A stretch of DNA of 64,000 nucleotides from Natrinema mahii (GCA_000690595.2 JHUT02000001.1:806001-870000), one strand, 5' to 3'; shown: positions 54,705-62,704, counted from the first letter of the stretch. The notes: generated by a model from the letters alone, not told the origin. Translations and numbers: made by a program.

Positions 54705-55125
54705 GACGACGCTGTAGCCCGGATAGCACCTGCTGATTTTCAGTTTTGAAATCCAAATCAGTTCATGAGAAACTCACTAACCTTTATCTATATATGGTAG
54801 CAGTAGCGTCTTGGCTACAAGCACCAAGTGGAACGGCAGGAAGGCGCGTCGGGTTGGTTGGAGGCTCCCAATCCCCCTTCGCGCATGAAGTGGTATCATA
54901 CCACTCTGCATAGACTTTCCGACCGTTCACAGCGGTGCTGTGGTACACATGGACTTAACGCAATACAGATCGAAGCTGATCGGAAACGAAGATGAACGGG
55001 CAGTATCGCCAGTTATTGGTGTTATCCTGATGGTTGCAATCACGGTCATTCTCGCGGCCGTGATCGCTGCGTTCGTTCTTGACCTCGGTCAAGGTCAAAG
55101 CGCAAATCCTCAGGCGGGGGTCACA
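54705..55125 (+). repeat. Left arm of 420-bp inverted repeat (pilin promoter, leader and N-terminal coding part)
   Basis: This segment is about 83-85 percent identical to the reverse complement of 61035-61460, with exact blocks of 24-31 bp (around 54781-54804, 54831-54859 and 54918-54948). It covers the TATA box, a leader of about 130 nt and the first 55-60 codons of the pilin. Similarity ends where the pilins diverge. Confidence 0.85.
54783..54948 (+). promoter_or_regulatory. Pilin operon A-B promoter and structured leader
   Basis: The TATA element TTTATCTATATATGG (54783-54797) lies about 155 nt before the ATG. The leader contains inverted repeats: AGTGGTA/TACCACT (54889-54905), CACAG/CTGTG and a bulged GGGTTGG/CCAATCCC stem. 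The other pilin operon has an equivalent leader with paired stems retained. Such a long leader is unusual in haloarchaea, where leaderless mRNAs prevail. Confidence 0.65.
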
Positions 55126-55365
55126 ACTGAAAACGTTGACACTGACAATGACGGTACTGACGACGATGTCCGTGTCACGATCAACAACATTCAGCGTGCA
55201 GATAAAATCGAATATCAGGTTGGAGGTTCTGGCTGGACAGAGATCGGATCGTCTGAAGTTGGGGATAGTGATACAGTTGGTGCATCGGATGGTGATAACA
55301 TAATCATCCGGGCTACTTATGAGGGAGATAGTGCTGTGTTAACCGAAACGACGGCAGAATTCTGA
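54949..55365 (+). CDS. Type IV pilin A (invariant H-domain family)
   Basis: The 138-residue prepilin begins [18 protein letters not shown]. It is cut by prepilin peptidase before VSPVIG, followed by the H-domain [20 protein letters not shown] and DLGQGQ. The remaining about 80 residues form an acidic, low-cysteine beta domain unique to this copy. The H-domain is identical in pilins A-E. It starts operon A-B, 5 bp ahead of pilin B. In Haloferax volcanii, adhesion pilins with a shared H-domain form pili and influence swimming versus adhesion; an equivalent role is plausible here. Confidence 0.88.
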   Translation: MDLTQYRSKLIGNEDERAVSPVIGVILMVAITVILAAVIAAFVLDLGQGQSANPQAGVTTENVDTDNDGTDDDVRVTINNIQRADKIEYQVGGSGWTEIGSSEVGDSDTVGASDGDNIIIRATYEGDSAVLTETTAEF

Positions 55366-55370
55366 TAGAT

Positions 55371-55832
55371 ATGGATCTGAAAGATTATCGATCATCGTTA
55401 ATCGGGAACGAAGACGAACGGGCAGTATCGCCAGTTATCGGCGTGATACTGATGGTTGCAATCACTGTTATCCTCGCAGCTGTGATCGCAGCCTTCGTGC
55501 TTGACCTTGGCCAAGGCCAGAGTGCAAATGCCCAGGCAGGATTAGGGTTTGAAACAACAGCACAGGACGACACTAGCACTAATGACGCAGCAGAAGGTGA
55601 AATGCGAATCACGATCAATTCTATCCAGAGAGCAGACTCATTCAGTGTCTCCGCTGATAACGTTGACGGTGGTTCAACAGAGTCTGCGCCGTCTACTTCA
55701 GGAACATCCTCATTCAGTGAAGTAGGAGATACGGCGTCTGTTAGTAACTTGGAAAATGGTGACACTGTCACAGTTACTGCAACCTACGATGGTTCCTCTA
55801 CTGTGATTGGTACCTACACTCACGAAGTCTAA
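55371..55832 (+). CDS. Type IV pilin B (invariant H-domain family)
   Basis: The 153-residue prepilin begins [18 protein letters not shown] and has the same [19 protein letters not shown]-domain and DLGQGQ. The threonine- and serine-rich C-terminal domain ([18 protein letters not shown]) carries no cysteine. It is the second gene of the operon; DNA differs from pilin A at many synonymous positions in the H-domain. A T-rich stretch follows the stop. Confidence 0.88.
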   Translation: MDLKDYRSSLIGNEDERAVSPVIGVILMVAITVILAAVIAAFVLDLGQGQSANAQAGLGFETTAQDDTSTNDAAEGEMRITINSIQRADSFSVSADNVDGGSTESAPSTSGTSSFSEVGDTASVSNLENGDTVTVTATYDGSSTVIGTYTHEV

Positions 55833-55837
55833 CTACG

Positions 55838-55852
55838 CTTTATTTTTCTTCG
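55838..55852 (+). terminator. T-rich terminator of pilin operon A-B
   Basis: CTTTATTTTTCTTC starts 5-6 bp after the pilin B stop codon, a typical archaeal U-tract terminator. A 6-bp hairpin (ATCGCT/AGCGAT) follows about 25 bp later. Confidence 0.55.
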
Positions 55853-56248
55853 TTATACAGATTTGTCGCCCGCTATCGCTCAAATAGCGATTTTGAAGCC
55901 TGCCTGTAGCTCTAATGTCGGAATCATACCCGCGATAAGTGGCAAACACTCCAATTATTGGTATCTCTGTAAATACAATGCTGCATGGGGTTGAATTAGA
56001 GCATATAAATGGAGCAGTTGCCGTCAATCCTCTTGGAATCTTACCAGAATTGTCGGGTTTATGGATTATCTCGGAGAGGTGAATTACTGACTAAGCACAT
56101 GGCTTTCCCAATCAAAAGAACGCTCCTATCATGACTTGTCGGGGAAATTAAATAGACCTGATAGGTGGCATTTTCACGCTGATTTTCATACCGGTATCGT
56201 TCCACAATTGGTTCGGTCACCACGCTGCAATTCAGTGACCAACTGACT
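55853..56248. other. AT-rich gap between pilin B and the recombinase module
   Basis: About 400 bp of low-GC DNA without a coding frame. It contains a TATA-like GCATATAAATGG near 56000 and the inverted pair CCTATCA...TGATAGG around 56125-56166. A recombination or attachment site could lie here, but none can be defined by sequence alone. Confidence 0.4.
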
Positions 56249-56389
56249 TCACGCTGACCAGCGCGTTTTACAGTGTCTGCGGGACGATTGTTGCGTTACT
56301 CTCTCGTTCGTTGCGTCGCGAAAAGTGGGACCGCCGAGGTCATCGATTCGTCCGTTACGCACGCGGGTCTGATCGGTCATCGTAGTCAT
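56249..56389 (-). CDS. Possible 46-residue protein coupled to the recombinase
   Basis: ATG 56389 overlaps the recombinase stop (ATGA) and opens MTTMTDQTRVRNGRIDDLGG, ending in a basic CKTRWSA tail. The overlap suggests translational coupling. In the pleolipovirus SNJ2 small accessory proteins assist the integrase; an analogous role here is speculation, and the frame could be fortuitous. Confidence 0.4.
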   Translation of the reverse strand: MTTMTDQTRVRNGRIDDLGGPTFRDATNERVTQQSSRRHCKTRWSA

Positions 56390-57471
56390 GCTGAATCCTC
56401 CGTAAGGAACTCTCGGCGGGACTGCATCCGCCGAATCGGGTCCGGATGATCGTAATGCTCCCTGATCACCTCTGGGGTGGCGTTCACTCGCTCCGCGACG
56501 ACTTCCGGCGGCCAGCCCTCGTCGCGCATGTGCGTGATCGCTCCCGTTCGAATCGGGTGGGGGGACCGGCTCGAGGGACACCGCGCCTCGAGCCCATGCT
56601 CCAGGGCTTCGCAGTTCGTCGTGTCGCGATCGTGTGGGCATCCGCCCCACCGACAGGGCTGGGTCATAATGTAGATCTCCCGCCGGATGCTCGACTTCGA
56701 GACTCGCGGGCGATCTCCCTTTTTGGTCGTCAGTAACGGCCGCCGGTCGTCCGGATCGACGCGCTCAACGCGGTTCACGTCGATGTACTCCCGAACGCGG
56801 TCCGCGACCTCCTGGTCGATCGCCACCGGACGCTCGCCTTCGCGTTTGTTCTTCAGCGGCGTCGACTCGCGGTGACGGAAGTACACGAACGGCAGTTCGA
56901 CCGCCTCGAGCGCCGCCGAATCGATGTCGTCCTGATGCTGCAACCGCTCGAGGTCCGACTCATCGAAGAAACAATCCCCCAGATCGAGCGAGCGGAGCCC
57001 ACCGAGTCGACACCCAGTGTGCCAGAGTAGTTCGAACATCACCTGTCGTCGCGACGCGCGCTCGTACCGGTGGAGGTTCTCCCGAACCGTCTCGGCGCGC
57101 TCGGCGGATAGCAGCTCGTCGTTGACCCGGTCGGCGAGGTCGACGGACGGAACCTCGACCTTCGCCGGAAGCCCCGACTCGACTGCGTCGATCCGCTCGC
57201 AGAACTGGATGAATTGCTTGAGCGTCCCGATCTGGTTGTTCAGGGTCGACACCTTCAGCCCATCCGCACGACGAGCCGAGTCGAACCGGAACACGTCGCG
57301 GCTCGTCAGGTCGTTCATGTTATCGATCCCTTCCGAGTCGCACCACTCGAGAAACGGCTTCAGTCGGTAGCGGTAGCTCTGTAGTGTCTCGTCGGCCCGC
57401 GTGGACTGCAGCCGGTCGAGCCACATGTCGACTGGCTCGCGCGGTGCGATCGGCTCAAGGTCGTCACTCAT
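56386..57471 (-). CDS. Tyrosine recombinase / integrase
   Basis: The 361-residue protein has an N-terminal SAM-like core-binding domain (about 10-110, TLQSYRYRLKPFLEWCDSEG). The catalytic domain contains HTGCRLGGLRSLDLGD (arginine I), a late HPIRTGAITHMRDEG (H-x-x-R) and REHYDHPD with the candidate tyrosine nucleophile. A CRWGGCPHDRD...CEA cysteine-rich insertion is typical of haloarchaeal viral-type integrases. Its start overlaps the end of the PadR-like gene by 8 bp. It lies between two inverted pilin operons and could integrate a provirus or invert the locus. Confidence 0.9.
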   Translation of the reverse strand: MSDDLEPIAPREPVDMWLDRLQSTRADETLQSYRYRLKPFLEWCDSEGIDNMNDLTSRDVFRFDSARRADGLKVSTLNNQIGTLKQFIQFCERIDAVESGLPAKVEVPSVDLADRVNDELLSAERAETVRENLHRYERASRRQVMFELLWHTGCRLGGLRSLDLGDCFFDESDLERLQHQDDIDSAALEAVELPFVYFRHRESTPLKNKREGERPVAIDQEVADRVREYIDVNRVERVDPDDRRPLLTTKKGDRPRVSKSSIRREIYIMTQPCRWGGCPHDRDTTNCEALEHGLEARCPSSRSPHPIRTGAITHMRDEGWPPEVVAERVNATPEVIREHYDHPDPIRRMQSRREFLTEDSA

Positions 57472-57886
57472 CCTGATCACCCTCGGAGCCGTCGGTCGCG
57501 GCGATCTCGAGTTCGCACGCGTCCGCAAGTCGCTCGAGGCGCTGGCGTAGCAGCCCACGCCCATCGCTGGTGAGGACGTATTCGTTCGTCCGCTTATCGA
57601 TGGCCGACTTCTCCACGAGCCCGCGCTCGACGAGCGTATCGAGGTTCGGGTACAGCCGCCCGTGATTCACGTCGCCGTACTGGGGCTCGAGTCGGCGCTT
57701 GATCGCGAGCCCGTAGCAGGTCTCGTCGTCGCGCTCGAGGTGAGCGATCGCCTCCAGGGCGTCGCGCTGGAATCCAGTGAGATCGCCCCATGTCGTGCCG
57801 CCGTCGGCCACGAGTCGCTGGTCAGAAAGGGTCGATGCGTCTGTCGTGTCGGGGCTTTCAAGGCCCCGCGAATTGTCGTCGTACAT
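57464..57886 (-). CDS. PadR-like winged-helix regulator
   Basis: The 140-residue protein has an N-terminal disordered part and a PadR-type winged helix (LTGFQRDALEAIAHLERDDE; GLAIKRRLEPQYGDVNHGRL, then YPNLDTLVERGLVEK). A short C-terminal helix with DGRGLLRQRLERLADAC follows. It precedes the recombinase gene and overlaps its start, so it is probably co-regulated with recombination. In SNJ2-like proviruses a similar small regulator sits next to the integrase. Confidence 0.8.
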   Translation of the reverse strand: MYDDNSRGLESPDTTDASTLSDQRLVADGGTTWGDLTGFQRDALEAIAHLERDDETCYGLAIKRRLEPQYGDVNHGRLYPNLDTLVERGLVEKSAIDKRTNEYVLTSDGRGLLRQRLERLADACELEIAATDGSEGDQDE

Positions 57887-58029
57887 GGCTTGCGTACCAC
57901 AGTTACGCGAGCCGCGCGGACCCGGTGCCACCAACACCGGCCCGCAATTTTCGTACGGACCCAACGGACAGTCGGGTCCACGTGAAACTCGCGTTAGCCG
58001 ATCACTCGAGAGCCCATCGTAATAAATCT

Positions 58030-58069
58030 GGCTACGATATCGTAATTCAAAAACTTCGATATTGTAGCC
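58030..58069. promoter_or_regulatory. Operator-like inverted repeat between divergent regulators
   Basis: GGCTACGATATCG (58030-58042) and CGATATTGTAGCC (58057-58069) form 13-bp arms with one mismatch. They lie in the AT-rich gap between the PadR-recombinase operon and the PhiH1-like regulator. One or both regulators probably bind here, a lysogeny-switch-like arrangement. Confidence 0.6.
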
Positions 58070-58120
58070 TATTTCTGATATATCGATGGACGTAAGAATA
58101 AGATCCGCCACCATCGGGTA

Positions 58121-58384
58121 ATGAGAAATCCCGGTAGCTGGATGCAGAATCCCACCGACGAGCGGATTCTGGAGGTTCTCGATACCGGGTTGATGCTGGG
58201 TCCGACGGCGATCGCGAAGAACATCGAGAAACACCGCGTCACAGTGAGTGATCGTCTCCGGACGCTCCGCGAATACGGGCTCGTCGACAGTCCCGAAGAC
58301 GGCTACTACAGTATCACCGACCTCGGCGAACAGTATCTCGCCGGGGAACTCGACGCCGACGATCTCGAGCCGGCAGAAGGCTGA
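58121..58384 (+). CDS. PhiH1 repressor-like winged-helix protein
   Basis: The 87-residue protein has a compact winged helix (DERILEVLDTGLMLGPTAIA, followed by EKHRVTVSDRLRTLREYGLV) and ends with an acidic tail. The pattern matches haloviral PhiH1-type repressors. ATG 58121 is used; a second ATG at 58142 is possible. It is divergent from the recombinase operon and probably silences it or itself through the palindrome at 58030-58069. Confidence 0.82.
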   Translation: MRNPGSWMQNPTDERILEVLDTGLMLGPTAIAKNIEKHRVTVSDRLRTLREYGLVDSPEDGYYSITDLGEQYLAGELDADDLEPAEG

Positions 58385-58389
58385 GCCCA

Positions 58390-58671
58390 TCACGCTTTGA
58401 TCCCCTCGAGTCCGATCCGTCGGAGCAGCGGCTCGAGCCAGCTGGGGTTCTCGTCGTCGATTCGCTGGCCGTTCTCGTTCAGCGTTAGAATCAACCCGGC
58501 CGTCCGGTCTTGGACGGCGAAAACCCAGTGTCGCCCACGCTCGACGCGAACGTCGATCCGCTTCTTGTTATCCGGTGAGCCGGTGACCTCGACGTCGACG
58601 GAGCGACCGTCCTCGAGTTCGCTACGCAACCGTGGTTCGTCGGGCCTCGTGCGGCCTGATTGAACGGACAT
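58390..58671 (-). CDS. Conserved small protein of haloarchaeal mobile regions
   Basis: The 93-residue protein has a basic N-terminus and a beta-rich core (RSVDVEVTGSPDNKKRIDVR, then HWVFAVQDRTAGLILTLNEN) and ends SWLEPLLRRIGLEGIKA. Such small orphans occur beside regulators in haloarchaeal proviruses. The function is unknown. It runs in the same direction as the Orc1/Cdc6-like gene downstream. Confidence 0.6.
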   Translation of the reverse strand: MSVQSGRTRPDEPRLRSELEDGRSVDVEVTGSPDNKKRIDVRVERGRHWVFAVQDRTAGLILTLNENGQRIDDENPSWLEPLLRRIGLEGIKA

Positions 58672-58812
58672 GGGCGAGTAAAAGCCACAGCCGTGAATAA
58701 GTCCAGAGCGGAGGTGAACGGAAAACAGCCGAAATCGCCTCTCGGGTCAGATATCGGCCGATAGAAGACTTCTATGTCGGTGAGCGGAAACCGAACGGAA
58801 TGAGCGGAAATC

Positions 58813-59823
58813 TCAAAACTCGGGGACGGCGTAGGTTTTTCCTCTCCCACTTCCGTTCGATTCGATTAGTCCGTACTTCTCTTCGAGGTTGGAGAGATAC
58901 CGACGCCGGGTGCTTTTGGCCTTCGGGTTCTGTACCCGCTGTTCGTAGGTATCGTGCAGTTCCGAGCCGGGAATCGTTCCCGATGCCTCGATGATATCGT
59001 AGAGTAGTCGCTTGTGCGTCCCAAGGTCTTCGACGCGCTCGAGGTGGATCTCCTCGAGGGCGGCCGTCCGAACCTCGTCGACGATATCGATCGTGATCTG
59101 TGATCGATCGCAGTCCCTCGAGACGGCTCGGGCGGCGCTTCGGAGGATCCCGATCGCTTCGCGGGCGTCGCCGGCGGCGACATCGGCGATGTAGCCGATC
59201 GCGTCGGTCGAAATCGTTCCCGGGCGCAACCCGGCCCGAATGCGGGCCTGGAGGATATCGACCAGTTGCCCGTGCGTGAATCGGTCCAACGTGATCGGTT
59301 GGGCGCTGCGGAGTCGGCTTCGAACGCGGGAGTCGAGGTGAGCAAAGAGATCGTCTTCGTCGATGGTGATCGCGACGATCGTCACGTTCGGAATGTCGAT
59401 GAGCGCCTGCAGCGTCATGTCGTCCTCGAGTACGTCGACCTCGTCGACAATCGCGACAACGCGCCGGTCGCTCTCGCGGAGTCGATCGACGAACGCGCTC
59501 GTCGGCGAGCCCATCTTCTTGAGGTTCGCTCCGAGACCCGCGTCCCGCATGATGCCATAGAGAACCTCCGCTTTCGACGAGCCGGAAATACAGTTGTGAT
59601 ATCCCCAGCGGAGATTGAGCGTCTCGCGCTCGAGTTCGCGAACGACGAACCGCGCGAGCGTCGTCTTCCCTGTTCCGCTCGGACCGAAAACCAACACGTT
59701 CTCGCCGGTGTCACCGTCGGTAATCGGCCGGAGCGCACCGGCTAACTGCTCGATTTTTCCGTCCCGGTGGTGGAGGTCACTCGGGACGTATGACGGGCGG
59801 AGGGCTCGAGCATCCGTAATCAT
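58813..59823 (-). CDS. Orc1/Cdc6-like AAA+ ATPase (short form)
   Basis: The 336-residue protein has the AAA+ core: Walker A FGPSGTGKTTLARF, Walker B VVAIVDEVDVLEDD, sensor 1 and the arginine region LDSRVRSRL. A C-terminal winged-helix segment (TRRRYLSNLEEKYGLIESNG) follows. It is shorter than chromosomal Orc1/Cdc6 (about 400 or more residues) and is the type found in haloarchaeal plasmids, proviruses and mobile regions. It may mark an element replication origin or regulate copy number; no obvious origin repeats were seen nearby. The start has an AT-rich TATA region about 28 nt before it. Confidence 0.85.
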   Translation of the reverse strand: MITDARALRPSYVPSDLHHRDGKIEQLAGALRPITDGDTGENVLVFGPSGTGKTTLARFVVRELERETLNLRWGYHNCISGSSKAEVLYGIMRDAGLGANLKKMGSPTSAFVDRLRESDRRVVAIVDEVDVLEDDMTLQALIDIPNVTIVAITIDEDDLFAHLDSRVRSRLRSAQPITLDRFTHGQLVDILQARIRAGLRPGTISTDAIGYIADVAAGDAREAIGILRSAARAVSRDCDRSQITIDIVDEVRTAALEEIHLERVEDLGTHKRLLYDIIEASGTIPGSELHDTYEQRVQNPKAKSTRRRYLSNLEEKYGLIESNGSGRGKTYAVPEF

Positions 59824-59911
59824 GATCGGTAGTTCCGAGACTATCTATTAATTATTGATGGATATGAAGAGAGATAACAAAGACTTCGGAAAGAGAGATG
59901 GGATTTAAAGA

Positions 59912-60355
59912 TTAGACGTGGTCATCGAACTGAGTGAGAACCGACTCACTACCTTCAACCACACCGATGATTTGGATGGTCTCACCAGAACAATCAATGT
60001 CCCCACTAGAAGCTGAACCGTAGTATGCTACGGCTGTGGCCCCTGCAGAGTCAAAGTTGCTACTACCATCATCGTATTTGCTACCACTCCCACTACCACA
60101 CTTAACATAGAGGTCGTCAGCTCGTTCAATGCTGTTCACTGTGATTGTTACCTTCTCATTGCTAGCGTCATGGTCAAATTGAATACCTGCCTGTGCATTG
60201 GCGGTCTGACCTTGTCCAAGGTCAAGCACGAATGCCGCAATCACAGCTGCGAGAATAACTGTGATAGCGACCATAAGTATCACACCAATAACGGGTGATA
60301 CCGCGCGTTCATCTTCACTCCCGACCAATTTCGATTTTGTTTTTGAGGGATCCAT
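59912..60355 (-). CDS. Type IV pilin C (invariant H-domain family)
   Basis: The 147-residue prepilin begins [18 protein letters not shown] with [18 protein letters not shown]. The C-terminal domain carries two cysteines (VKCGSG, IDCSGE) and a long serine/glycine stretch, so it differs from pilins A and B. It is the third gene of the reverse pilin operon, 4 bp after pilin D. ATG 60355 chosen from several in-frame starts. Confidence 0.87.
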   Translation of the reverse strand: MDPSKTKSKLVGSEDERAVSPVIGVILMVAITVILAAVIAAFVLDLGQGQTANAQAGIQFDHDASNEKVTITVNSIERADDLYVKCGSGSGSKYDDGSSNFDSAGATAVAYYGSASSGDIDCSGETIQIIGVVEGSESVLTQFDDHV

Positions 60356-60359
60356 TATA

Positions 60360-60836
60360 TTATCCCCATTCTTCTTCAGTGATGACATTCTGGCTACCAT
60401 CAACTTCGCCAATTACTTGGATAGTCACTGAACTACCCTGTGTATCACACTTTGGACTACTTGCGCCGGAGTAGCTGAAGGACCCACTATCATCACCTAT
60501 GGCGATTGTCTCTGATGACCCGGCAGATGGATTTAGACTAGATGATGATTTCCCAAATCCATCAGCAGAGTCACATCCAGACTGGCTGACCCAAACGTCA
60601 TCAGCACGGCTGACTGAGTTAACAGTAACTACAAGCTTGTTATTTGACGTGTCCTTGTCGAACTGGATACCTGCCTGTGCATTAGCACTTTGACCTTGTC
60701 CAAGATCAAGGACGAAAGCTGCAATGACTGCTGCCAGAATGACAGTAATTGCAACCATTAGTATTACCCCTATCACGGGAGAAACTGCACGATCATTTGA
60801 CTCGTTCGTCTCCGGCTTACTAATTCCGTTCATCAT
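60360..60836 (-). CDS. Type IV pilin D (invariant H-domain family)
   Basis: The 158-residue prepilin begins [17 protein letters not shown] (a different leader) and then the common [19 protein letters not shown]-domain. The C-terminal domain has cysteines in SGCDSA and PKCDTQ and is serine-rich. Second gene of the reverse operon; its start lies 2 bp from the stop of pilin E. ATG 60836 or 60833 are both possible. Confidence 0.87.
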   Translation of the reverse strand: MMNGISKPETNESNDRAVSPVIGVILMVAITVILAAVIAAFVLDLGQGQSANAQAGIQFDKDTSNNKLVVTVNSVSRADDVWVSQSGCDSADGFGKSSSSLNPSAGSSETIAIGDDSGSFSYSGASSPKCDTQGSSVTIQVIGEVDGSQNVITEEEWG

Positions 60837-60838
60837 AA

Positions 60839-61222
60839 TTATAGCGATTGAATGACTGCCTCGTTACCAGACTCAGTAACCCCAATGACATTCTCGCCCG
60901 TTGAGCAAGTGAACGTCCCACCAGCAGAAGTTGCGTACTCCCCACTGAAGCTACCTCCAGAGTAGCTCCCACCATTGCTACAATACACGCCCTGCGTGTT
61001 GGAGCCAAGATTATTTAGTGTAACTTCGCTGTTAGCCTCGTCAAATTGAATACCCGCTTGTGGATTCGCCTCCTGACCCTGCCCCAAGTCAAGCACAAAC
61101 GCCGCAATCACAGCTGCGAGAATAACCGTGATCGCAACCATAAGGATCACGCCGATAACTGGTGATACTGCCCGTTCGTCTTCGGTTCCGATCAACTTCG
61201 ATCTGTATTGTGTCAAGTCCAT
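60839..61222 (-). CDS. Type IV pilin E (invariant H-domain family)
   Basis: The 127-residue prepilin starts [18 protein letters not shown] and has the identical H-domain followed by [13 protein letters not shown]. The C-terminal domain is short and contains two cysteines (VYCSNG, FTCSTG). Its N-terminal DNA and upstream region are nearly a mirror copy of pilin A. It is the first gene of the reverse operon, reading inward toward the recombinase. Confidence 0.88.
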   Translation of the reverse strand: MDLTQYRSKLIGTEDERAVSPVIGVILMVAITVILAAVIAAFVLDLGQGQEANPQAGIQFDEANSEVTLNNLGSNTQGVYCSNGGSYSGGSFSGEYATSAGGTFTCSTGENVIGVTESGNEAVIQSL

Positions 61223-61460
61223 ATGTACCACAGCACCGCTGTGAACGGTCGGAAGGACTATGCGGAGTGGTGTGGTACCACTTCATGCGAGTAGGGGGAT
61301 TGGGCGTCTACGACCAACCCGACGCGCCTTCCTGCCGTTCCGTTTGGTGCTTGTAGTCAGGACGCAACTGCTACCATATATAGATAAAGGTTCGTGAGCT
61401 TCTCGTGAACTGATAGGGCTTTCAAAATTGAGAATCAGTGGCTCCTATCGGAGTTACAGC
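61035..61460 (-). repeat. Right arm of 420-bp inverted repeat
   Basis: Reverse-complement counterpart of 54705-55125, covering the end of the pilin E N-terminal coding part, its start, leader and promoter. Differences are scattered and keep the leader stems. Together the arms enclose 5.9 kb with three regulators, the recombinase and the Orc1/Cdc6-like gene. Confidence 0.85.
61223..61385 (-). promoter_or_regulatory. Pilin operon E-D-C promoter and structured leader
   Basis: The TATA element (reverse TTTATCTATATATGG, about 61373-61387) and leader mirror those of operon A-B. The stem AGTGGT/ACCACT and CACAG/CTGTG persist despite base changes in the loops. It would drive pilins E, D and C. Confidence 0.65.
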
Positions 61461-61547
61461 AAGCCCTTGAACTAACCTACGTTTTGTGGTTCCACCTCTT
61501 TCCCGCCGAGACGATACGAATTTGAGGACCCCGTAGTATTCCTATCT

Positions 61548-62354
61548 ATGGGACGAAACGGATCAGTCATTAGCGCACACGACTTTGCGCAAACCTACGA
61601 CGGGGGCGCGTATGCAGATTCGTGGGATACAGTCGAAGAGTACCGAAAGATCATGAGGTACGCCTCGAAGCACCCACAGAAAGGCTCACAAGCTGTCGCA
61701 ACCGCGACGGATACACCGAGGTCTCGAATTCGAACATGGATTGATGAGGGTGGTACACCTGATGTGATACGGGGGCTTGAGACCGCTCAAGAATATGGCT
61801 GGCTCGAAGCCGAGTACAGCGATCCAGAGTTCAAAGGACTGAACGCCCTCGTTGCGAATGTTTTCTCTGGTGGATCGATTGCTCAGCAGGACTATCGACC
61901 ATCGTTCGCACTTAATCACCGTGGTAAGGATTCGAACGTTGTCGATGCGCTCAAACTAACTGGCATCGATTATCAGTTCGTTCACATTGATGATCACGAT
62001 CGTGCAGATGAGGTCCGGCCTACGGAGAACGCACCAGTACTCGGGCGGATACTTGCGACGCTCGGCGCACCTGTTGGGCAAAAAGCGAAGCAGGACCTGT
62101 CATTGCCAACTTATCTAGATAATGCACCAGAAGATGTCCGCGAGAAGTTCGTTTACTGCTACCTCGAAAACCGGGCGAGCAAGCGCGACAGCCGAAACAC
62201 GATTAGATTCCGTGAGCAGCGATCAGAATCCTACCTTAGATCACTGACAGCGCTGATCGAGTCCGTCGCAAACGGTCCAGTCACGATATCCGAAAAGAAT
62301 ATCCATATCTCCCTTGAGGCCACAGAGAATCTCAATCTCGGTACAGTTCTCTAA
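61548..62354 (+). CDS. Possible LAGLIDADG homing endonuclease-like protein
   Basis: The 268-residue protein begins with a helical region including ASKHPQKGSQAVATATDTPR and a second helix-turn-helix-like segment. The C-terminal half has LPTYLDNAPEDVREKFVYCY and RSLTALIESVANGPV, which resembles a LAGLIDADG-type fold. Codon use is lower-GC than the core. It stands alone between the pilin locus and the next operon. The assignment is tentative; a DNA-binding protein of another type is possible. Confidence 0.5.
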   Translation: MGRNGSVISAHDFAQTYDGGAYADSWDTVEEYRKIMRYASKHPQKGSQAVATATDTPRSRIRTWIDEGGTPDVIRGLETAQEYGWLEAEYSDPEFKGLNALVANVFSGGSIAQQDYRPSFALNHRGKDSNVVDALKLTGIDYQFVHIDDHDRADEVRPTENAPVLGRILATLGAPVGQKAKQDLSLPTYLDNAPEDVREKFVYCYLENRASKRDSRNTIRFREQRSESYLRSLTALIESVANGPVTISEKNIHISLEATENLNLGTVL

Positions 62355-62518
62355 CGATCTACCAAAGTCGGCTTTTGACCGACATTCGGTATCGCAGCCC
62401 GATCACAGATGCATTTCCTATCGTCAGAATCGTCTTTGGATCACACTCCTCATGGGCATCGTCGATACTCTGCTCACTCTCGAGTAAAACTTCGAAGACT
62501 TGATTACAGGACTCTCAG

Positions 62519-62704
62519 TCACGCGTCAATCCCCTCGACTAACTCGAGGGACCACTGGCCGTCGTCGACGTGACGGATATGCATGTGATAGTCGCCGTCG
62601 ATCTCGCCGTCCTCGTCGAGAAGACCCTCGATGCGCATGTCGTCTTTCGGCATCGTGATGCCGACTGAATCGCGGTCGATCTTTCGCAGTTTGTTCAGCG
62701 CCAT
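62519..62704 (-). CDS. Small conserved protein (DUF8053-like), provirus-associated
   Basis: The 61-residue acidic protein begins MALNKLRKIDRDSVGITMPK, which looks like a small beta-strand AbrB-type start, and continues DMRIEGLLDEDGEIDG. Proteins of this pattern recur beside haloarchaeal proviral genes. Divergent from the membrane-protein operon with a 122-bp promoter gap. ATG 62704 chosen because upstream residues are non-conserved. Confidence 0.65.
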   Translation of the reverse strand: MALNKLRKIDRDSVGITMPKDDMRIEGLLDEDGEIDGDYHMHIRHVDDGQWSLELVEGIDA

